Shown piece after piece: positions 57,150-64,000 of a stretch of DNA of 64,000 bases. The DNA is from Aselliscus stoliczkanus (lineage: Eukaryota; Chordata; Mammalia; Chiroptera; Hipposideridae): assembly GCA_033961575.1 (NCBI GenBank), contig CM066727.1, positions 83,636,501 through 83,700,500 of the forward strand, given 5' to 3'. A model generated the notes under the pieces. The model saw only the letters and a list, made by a program, of their open reading frames with translations. It was not told where the DNA came from and searched no databases. Each line of letters opens with the position of its first letter. Position 1 is the first letter of the stretch. Position numbers and translations under genes: made by a program.

Positions 57150-58395
57150 CAAAAGGATCAATAAGTCAGGAATATATAATGGTTTAGATATGTACATACC
57201 AAAAAAATGGAGTTTTAACATAAAATGAAGAAAAAACTGATATAATTGACAGGAGAAATAAACAAATTAAAAACAGTTGAGAAAATTAACACCCTCTACT
57301 GTGCAACTGATAAAAATACTAGGTTAAAAAATCAGTAAATATTTAGAAGATTTGGACAACACAACCAACCAACACAAGTGACCTATATAGAGCAATCCTT
57401 CCAATAGAAGAATAAGCATTTTTATAAAGAAGTTATGTGCTATTAATCAATATAGATTATAGCTTAGACCATTAAACCTCTAAAAGCTTGAAAGAATTGA
57501 AATCATATAGAGAATATTGTCTAACTGTAATGGAATCAATTGTAATGAGTAACGGAAAGACTATAGGAAAATATATAAATAGGAGAAAATTAAAACAATA
57601 CATTCCTAAATTATTCATCTAAGACTAAAACTAAATTTTATATAAATATGCAGACATGCAAGTATATGAAATTGAAAATTCAACACACCAGAATATGCTG
57701 GAGTAATTAAAGCAGTGATTATAGGGAAATTCATAGCATTAAATTCTTACATAAGAAATGAGGAAAAGGCTCAAATCAATAATTAAACTCTCAATTACTT
57801 TGGAAAAGACAAGCACAATAAGCCCAAACTAAACAAGGAAGAAATAATAAAGACCACAGCAGGAATCAATGAAATTGAAAATATGAAAAACAATACAGAA
57901 AATGAAATAGAAATCTCATTCTTCAAAAAAATCAGTAAAATTGATAAATCTGTAGATAAATCTGTAGACTAGCAAAAATAAAAATGGAGAAATCACAAAT
58001 CACTAATATCAGGAATGAAACAGGGAGTATATTTCATATCCTGCAGCTATTAAAAGAATAATAAAGGATTATTACTGCCATTTGTCTCAGAGAAATGAAA
58101 ATTATATTCATACAAAAACCTGAACACAAATGTACACAGTAGCTTTAATTGTAGAAGCTCACACTAGAAACAATGCAGATATCGTTTAATGGATAAATGG
58201 TAAACTGGTATATCCATACCAAGAAATAACTACCCAGCAATAAAATGGAACAAACTACTGACGTGTCCAACAATTTGGATTAATCTGAAAGAAAAAGCCA
58301 AGTACAAAATTTGGGGTATGGAGGGCAGATTAGCAGTTGCCAGGGGTTAGGGATGGTAGTAGTAAAGAAAACTTAAGAAAGATGGCTGTAATTAT
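57150..58395 (+). mobile_element. Old L1, sense: ORF2 linker plus 3' end
   Basis: 57350-58060 is old L1 ORF2 before and into RT ('tatagagcaatccttcc', 'gcagtgattatagggaaatt', 'ggaatcaatgaaattgaaaa', 'tcaggaatgaaacagggag'). 58130-58395 is an L1 3' region ('ttaatggataaatggtaaact', 'caggggttagggatgg'). The RT core between them is missing. Confidence 0.65.
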
Positions 58396-59588
58396 ACAAA
58401 GGAAACATGAAGAAGCCTTGTGTTGATGTGTCTTGACTAATGAAAGGGAAGTCAGCGACACAGAACTCTCATGATCCAAATCTGGAACATAATGGCATAA
58501 AAATATCTACCTCTTTTCCCTTCATTTACCGCATTTGTATGTGGGTTTTGTATGGTTTTTGTTTTCTGTTTTCTAAAGTATGCTATACTTGGTTGGCTGA
58601 CTCCAAACTTTCTAGGTGTTTTCTCTTATCGGGGTTGTGGGAATGAGGACTTTGCCTCTGCACTACATGGGGATAAATCAATCATTTCGGCACAATTTAG
58701 GCCACACAAAGCTCTGTTTTCAGGTAGCTTGCTCACTTGTTTAGCCACTTATATTTCAAGTCTCAACATTAAAGACTATCATTAATTTAAACATTTTATC
58801 ATTTTAAAGGTTCTTGAAGGTAAAAATCCCTATCTTTTCCTTAATCAGCCCACCCAATTTAGCCATTTTACTTTCAGTTGAGAAAAATACTTCTAAAACC
58901 TGCAGTAATTCTGTTCAGGTATTAAGAAGATTCATGGACTAACAGATTTCTATTCTATATGACGTTTCTCTTATTCTCTTGCTCTCTTCTCCTGTGGCTG
59001 TAGACTCTGTGGATTAACTCTCAAAAGTCATTTCTTTGTTTTATTCTATTAATAGAGGCAGAAAGCTGTATTGTCAGCTTCCAAGACTCCATTGAGTTAG
59101 GGCTGATCATGTGACATCACTCTGTTAAAGAGATGTAACAGAAGTCCCTAGTGAAGCTTTCATCCAAGCTGACAACAGGGGACAGGCTTGGTTGGCTCAT
59201 GAAATTTTATTCTTTGTATTTCTCTTCCTTCTTTATTTTCTATTCTTTCTATCTGTAATATATATTCATGCCAGGAGGAGCTATAGTGATACTGCAATCA
59301 TGAACAGAAAAGCTGCACATTAAAAGTAGTGGAACAAAAAGACCAAGTTGCCTAGTGACAACTGCCTTGGTTTGCTTAGAAGTCATTTTAAATAGTAAAA
59401 ATAAAATTTGATATTGTTAGATCATTATGACTGGATTTTCTATTGCTTATAGCTACATACGCAACTCACTGAAGTAATCTGTAATTTAAAGAGATGAGTT
59501 AGTTTTTCAGTATTTCAATTATGTAGTTTTAGTGATACTTGATTGTTTATTAAGTTACAAGCTAACTATTGGAAACTTTCTTCAGCAT
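58396..59588. other. Unassigned stretch
   Basis: No gene or clear repeat. Frames at 58440-58785 overlap each other and have no recognisable product. Confidence 0.3.
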
Positions 59589-59589
59589 G

Positions 59590-59590
59590 G

Positions 59591-59626
<36 letters not shown>
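59590..59626. repeat. (GAT)n microsatellite
   Basis: About 12 perfect GAT units. Confidence 0.95.
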
Positions 59627-59639
59627 CAAAGAAGGCAGT

Positions 59640-59880
59640 GACAACCACAAAATATACAAGTTATTGAGCATTTTGTATCATGCATTGTTCTAAGCACTTA
59701 TAGATATTATTGCCTTTCACCTTTCAAACATTTGATTTAAAACTGTTCTGTCTTGATTTTTAAAAAGATGAAACTAGCTTTATGTTAAATTATTGGCTCA
59801 AAAATATGGCAGCAGGGGAGTGGCAGAGGCAGAGTTCTATCTGTTCTGATTGACTCCAGAGCTGGATGCTATTCTCACAA
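59640..59880 (-). mobile_element. MIR SINE, antisense
   Basis: 'gttattgagcattttgtatc', 'attgttctaagcacttatag', 'aaaaagatgaaactagcttt', 'aggggagtggcagaggcagag' and 'tgactccagagctggatgct' match the reversed MIR in order. Confidence 0.75.
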
Positions 59881-60189
59881 ACCCTAAATGCTGTACGGCT
59901 ATTCAAAAGCACTGAAAGATCTGCCATGCATTTGCCAGTATTTCTCAATATTAACACTATTGAACATTTTTGTTTTATTCTTGCAGTTTTCATTTTATGT
60001 ATGTAGACACATTCCTCCAAGTATCATGCTGTGACTGGACCACTTAGAATGTCTCTGAATTGTCAGGTATTATAGAACGCTCTTCACATAGACTTCATAC
60101 TGTCTTGAAAACATAGGAACATGTAATTTATAGCTCTGGGAAAGGGAACTTGCTCTTCAAGATATATGAGTATAGGTTTAAAAAGTGTT

Positions 60190-60309
60190 GGAGCTGGTCG
60201 AGTGGTGTGGTGGTTAAGTGCTGGCTTCGGAAGCCAGCGGCCCCGGTTCAGTTCCCACATATGAGGGCCAGTGACACTGCCCTGAAAAAACAAACAAACA
60301 AACAAAAAA
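60190..60309 (+). mobile_element. Short tRNA-derived SINE
   Basis: 'ggagctggtcgagtggtgtg' head, B box 'ggttcagttcccacatatga', 'gagggccagtgacactgccc' and an (AAAC)n tail. Flanks aaaagtgt and agaagtgt give a near-match TSD. Confidence 0.9.
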
Positions 60310-60680
60310 GAAGTGTGGACATATTTGAAAGTGTAAAAATTATTTCTTTTGCAATGGCTTTAATAATCACTAGACACTTTTTAAACCATAGTTTTCTTTC
60401 TCTCTTAAATAAATAATTTTGTTGGTAAAAAGAAAAGTAACCAGAAAAACTGCAGAACCTCAAGTGGCTAAGAAAACTCGCATAGTTTTAGAACGTTTTT
60501 CAGTTTAAAGATTAAAATTAAACTGAGCAAAAAAACATGAGTTTTACATTATATTTTATCACCAAATTCTCACCTTTTAATTTCTTTAACTTTATCTAAT
60601 CAATTAACTTTGGGCATAAATGATATTTGAATTACTTATCATTACAAACCATACCATTAACAATCAATTTGTGTGATTTG
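60310..60680. other. Unassigned stretch
   Basis: No gene or clear repeat recognised. Confidence 0.3.
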
Positions 60681-60681
60681 A

Positions 60682-61010
60682 AATTGATATTTATTGGAAT
60701 GTCATTGGTTAGTAAAGTTATATAGGTTTCAAGTGTACAATTCTGTAATACATCATCTATACATTGCATTGTGTGTTCACACCGAGTCAGTTCTCCATCC
60801 TTCACCATATATTTGACCCCTTTATCTTCTTCTACCACAACCCTCCCCCCACCATTAAACTGTTGTCTGTGTCTGAGTTTTTGTTTCTTTGTTTGTCTTG
60901 TTTGTTGCTTTTAGTTTTATATCCTACATATGAGTGAAATAATATGGTTCTTGACTTTTTCTGTCTGTCTTATTTCACTTAGCGTGATAATCTCAAGATC
61001 TTATATTCTT
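60682..61010 (-). mobile_element. Old L1 3' end, antisense
   Basis: Same 3'UTR subfamily as 45135-45480 ('aggtttcaagtgtacaattctgtaatacatcatc', 'agttttatatcctacatatgagtgaaat', 'cttatttcacttagcgtgat'). Confidence 0.8.
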
Positions 61011-61239
61011 TTTATTTCTATCTACACACGAAGATAGTTGTCAAGGTATGCAATTCACTAGTGTATATTTTAGAATATTTTAACATGTATTAACTTAGAT
61101 TTCTGAATTGTAAGGGAGTCAGACACAGGTAAACCTTTACCTGTTAGTAGAAAACATTTTAATGGTTTAATTCTCATGATTCAACTTATACTGTAATACA
61201 GTCACAGCAACATTTATTGGGTAGGTGGCAGAGTGTGTT

Positions 61240-61775
61240 TCTTTCCAGTTTTATTGAGATTATATTTAATAATATAAATATATTGTTTATATAATTGAAA
61301 TATAATATTGCATTAGTTTAAGGTATACAACATATGTACACCTTATTTACATATTTATATATTGTGAAACAATGACCCCAATAGGTAGTTAATATTTGTC
61401 ACCTCATATAGTTACAAATTTTTCTTATTATCAGTACATTTAAGAAAAGTCCTCTTAACAACTTTCAATTATACAGTAGAGTACTGTTAACTGCATTCAC
61501 CGTGTCATACATTACATCCCCAGAATTTATCTTATAACTAGAAGTTTATATCTTTTGACCACCTTCACCGATTTCCTCTAAGCTCTACTGCATACACATA
61601 CCTTTGGCAGCCACCAGCATGTTTTCCATTTCTGTGAATCAGTTTTTTAAAACCCCTTATGTGGGTGAGATTATACTGTGTTTGCCTTTCTCTGAGTTGT
61701 TTCACTGAACATATGCCCTCCAGGTCCACACATGCTTTAAAGTTGCAGGATTTCCTTCTTTCTTATGGCTGAGTG

Positions 61776-61819
<44 letters not shown>

Positions 61820-62560
61820 CATTTCATATTTTATTTAGTCACCAATGGACACTAGGTTGTTTCCATGTCTTGGCTATTGTAAAAAACAGTGTAATGAATA
61901 TAGGGATGCAGATACGTCTTTGAGATAGTGATTTTGTTTTCTTCACATATATATTCAGAAGAGAAATTGTAGGATCAGATGGCAGCTCTGTTTTTCATTT
62001 TTTGTGAAACCTTCATACTGTTTCCCATAGTGACTACATCAATTTACCTTCCGTGTCATAATGCACTCCCATCAACATAGATAGTTTCTCTTTTTCCACA
62101 TTAATTTGCTATCTCGTCTTTTTGATGATAGCCATTCTAACAGGTGTGAGGTGATATCTCATTGTGGTTTTGATTTGCATTTGCCTGATTAGTGATGTTG
62201 AGCTTCTTTGCATGTACCTACTGACCATTTATATGTCTTCTTTATAAAATGTCTATTCAATTCCTCTGACCAGTTTTTAATCAGATTTGTTTTTGCTATC
62301 AAGCTACATGAGTTCTTTATATATTTTAAATATTAACAACTCTTATGAGAAACATGATTTGCACATTTTTTTTCTCTTGTTCCATAGGTTTTTTTTCATT
62401 CTGTTGCTTTCTTTCATTCTTTGCTGTGCAGAGAAGCATTTTAGGTTGATATAGTCCCATTTATTTATTTTTGCTTTTGTTGCTTTTGCTTTTGGTGTCA
62501 AATCATCAAATACATTTCTTGTATTTGACTAAGTTGTTTCCTATTACTTGCTGTACTCTT
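61240..62560 (-). mobile_element. Old L1 3'UTR and ORF2 C-terminal part, antisense
   Basis: 3' end near 61245 ('ccagttttattgagattata'), 3'UTR to about 61690, ORF2 C-terminal region 61700-62330 ('ttggctattgtaaaaaacagtg', 'gccattctaacaggtgtgaggtg'), and further ORF2 to 62520. A (GT)n run interrupts it at 61776-61818. Confidence 0.8.
61776..61818. repeat. (GT)n microsatellite
   Basis: About 21 GT units, at the same L1 position as the run at 42255-42300. Confidence 0.95.
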
Positions 62561-63500
62561 GAGAGTAATAAATTCCATAATATTTTCTAGCTCTCAAATC
62601 AACTATCGCTACATCTAGATGGAATGCAAAATCAATAATAGATGATACACCAATTAGATAGAATAGCTAGAATACTGTTTTGCTGCCTGGTGTCACATAT
62701 AATAATTACTGTGATATGTATTCAGAAGAATAACAAAATAACTGTAATTTCAACAATAAATTTGCATGTATTTTTGTAAACATATTTATAAATACAAAAA
62801 GCGACAAACCTGCAAGAGAAGATAAGGAAAGATTATTATGCATATGAGGGTTTTATTCTTTGAAAAACTGCTTAATTAAGATACTGCAATATAGTCTGTA
62901 CATTCTCCTCTATGACACTCTCTTTCATAAATCACATTGTAATGGATTGTAATACTGACACAACGCTAAGCAACGCAGTGAAGTTTCTGTTACCACAACA
63001 ACAGTAGTCTCTGTTTGGCTTGGTTTTCATTCTGAGTTCCTCTTCATCTTTCCTGCTTTATTCATCTTGAAAAACATCGGTGAAGGGCAGATAATCAATG
63101 TATACAGTAAAAATTGCAATTTTGGATAAATATACTGAGGTGGAACTATAAATCCAGGAATTTCACATGAAAGCAATGTTGTACACTACTCATGTTTATT
63201 GTATTATGGGGTATAACACTTAATTCTTATTTTATCATTGGGTTTCAGATATGCAATATGAGTCTTTTTGCAAGTATTGAATTTTGGAACTCTTTAAAAT
63301 ATTTCTGTTTCTTTGTTTTAACAAGTTGCTATTTAAAATGTGTTTGAGTTTCATCAATATTCGAATCACCTCAAAATGTAAATATCAGATAATTATTTGT
63401 TTAATAACTTCATAAAAAGAACCTCTGAAATCTAACTGGTCATAGAGATATTTCATAAAAGTATTTGTCATGTTCTTATAATATGTAGTGTGTGTGTATA
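62561..63500. other. Unassigned stretch
   Basis: No gene or clear repeat recognised. Confidence 0.3.
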
Positions 63501-63504
63501 TCTA

Positions 63505-63585
63505 TGGGGTTGTTGGAAAAGTCATGGCGCATTTTTGCAACAAAAAACATAAAAAAAATACGTCATGATTTTTCTGACAATCCAA
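63505..63585. mobile_element. 81-bp palindromic mariner-type MITE, copy 2
   Basis: TA at 63503-63504 and 63586-63587. Arms 'ttggaaaagtcatggcgcat' and the complement of 'gtcatgatttttctgaca' pair around a short centre. The same element as 8310-8390, equal in length. Confidence 0.85.
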
Positions 63586-63587
63586 TA

Positions 63588-63589
<2 letters not shown>

Positions 63590-63630
<41 letters not shown>
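63590..63630. repeat. (AT)n microsatellite
   Basis: About 20 AT units directly after the MITE. Confidence 0.95.
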
Positions 63631-63631
<1 letters not shown>

Positions 63632-64000
63632 CTTTTTGTTGCCAAATATATTAAACTTAAAATGAAAGTTTATTTAAAATTTAGTTTTTTTTTAAGCTTA
63701 TTAATATTTATTATATTTTAACTACATCTCTTGTCTCAGGGAGATCATTTTATTGGAGCTTCTTTTAATCTATGAAAATCATGACTAGAAAAAATAGAAA
63801 TATGATAAGAGAAGTAGAAATACATTCATATTATTTCCCAAATATTTTTTTCTTTAATTCCAGATCATCAGATAGAATTGTTTCTTGATTTCTGGTTTTA
63901 TGAAAATTATAAGTCTGAAGGTCATAATCTGAACAGATTATGCTTAGTTTCCAGCCAAGCTTAACATTAGAGCAGAGCAGGCCTAAATTAAATTTATTCC
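63631..64000. other. Unassigned AT-rich end of window
   Basis: No gene or clear repeat recognised. Confidence 0.3.

Overview
This 64 kb window looks like a gene-poor stretch of a mammalian nuclear genome. It is AT-rich and dominated by interspersed repeats. I recognise no intact host gene, exon, structural RNA gene, CpG-island promoter or CRISPR array. L1 3' ends, MIR, L2, MLT1 LTRs and Tigger elements show a placental mammal. The tRNA-derived SINEs begin with a gggccggccgagtggc-type head, carry A and B boxes, and either stop after 'gagggccagtgacactgccctc' plus a poly(A) tail or continue into a longer 3' body. From memory of SINE families this points to a bat, most likely a rhinolophoid (horseshoe or leaf-nosed bat relative). 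The order is an inference, not a search result.

Layout. 1-2.7 kb: MLT1-like LTR and old L1 pieces. 2.7-6.1 kb: one L1 insertion with a 5'UTR, ORF1 and part of the endonuclease, but with most of ORF2 missing, flanked by a target-site duplication (TSD). Its 5'UTR carries a 196-codon antisense ORF with in-frame 36-residue repeats. 6.1-9.5 kb: older L1, a SINE, an 81-bp palindromic MITE, L2, a long TC/TA microsatellite and a 236-bp internally deleted mariner. 9.5-13 kb: mostly unique, with an L1 3' end. 13-18 kb: L1/HAL1-like sequence, an MLT1 LTR and a solo ERV LTR with a perfect 6-bp TSD. 17.6-20.5 kb: long-form SINEs, one nested inside another. 20.9-28.2 kb: opposed L1s, the larger (minus strand) carrying an L1 3' end and three SINEs. 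29.5-30.6 kb: a TSD-flanked L1 with a twin-priming inversion. 30.6-40.7 kb: mainly unique, the best place to look for conserved non-coding elements. 40.7-46.4 kb: a second copy of the solo LTR in the opposite orientation, then old L1. 48-53 kb: two internally deleted Tigger elements and a second copy of the 236-bp mariner. 53-64 kb: MIR, L2, SINEs, old L1 and a second 81-bp MITE.

Nothing here works together as a gene system. The recognisable proteins are all fragments of transposon proteins (L1 ORF1 and ORF2; pogo/Tigger and mariner transposases), and all are broken or truncated. Most L1 and SINE sequence lies on the minus strand, which would fit the window being intronic in a plus-strand gene, but no exon is visible to support that.
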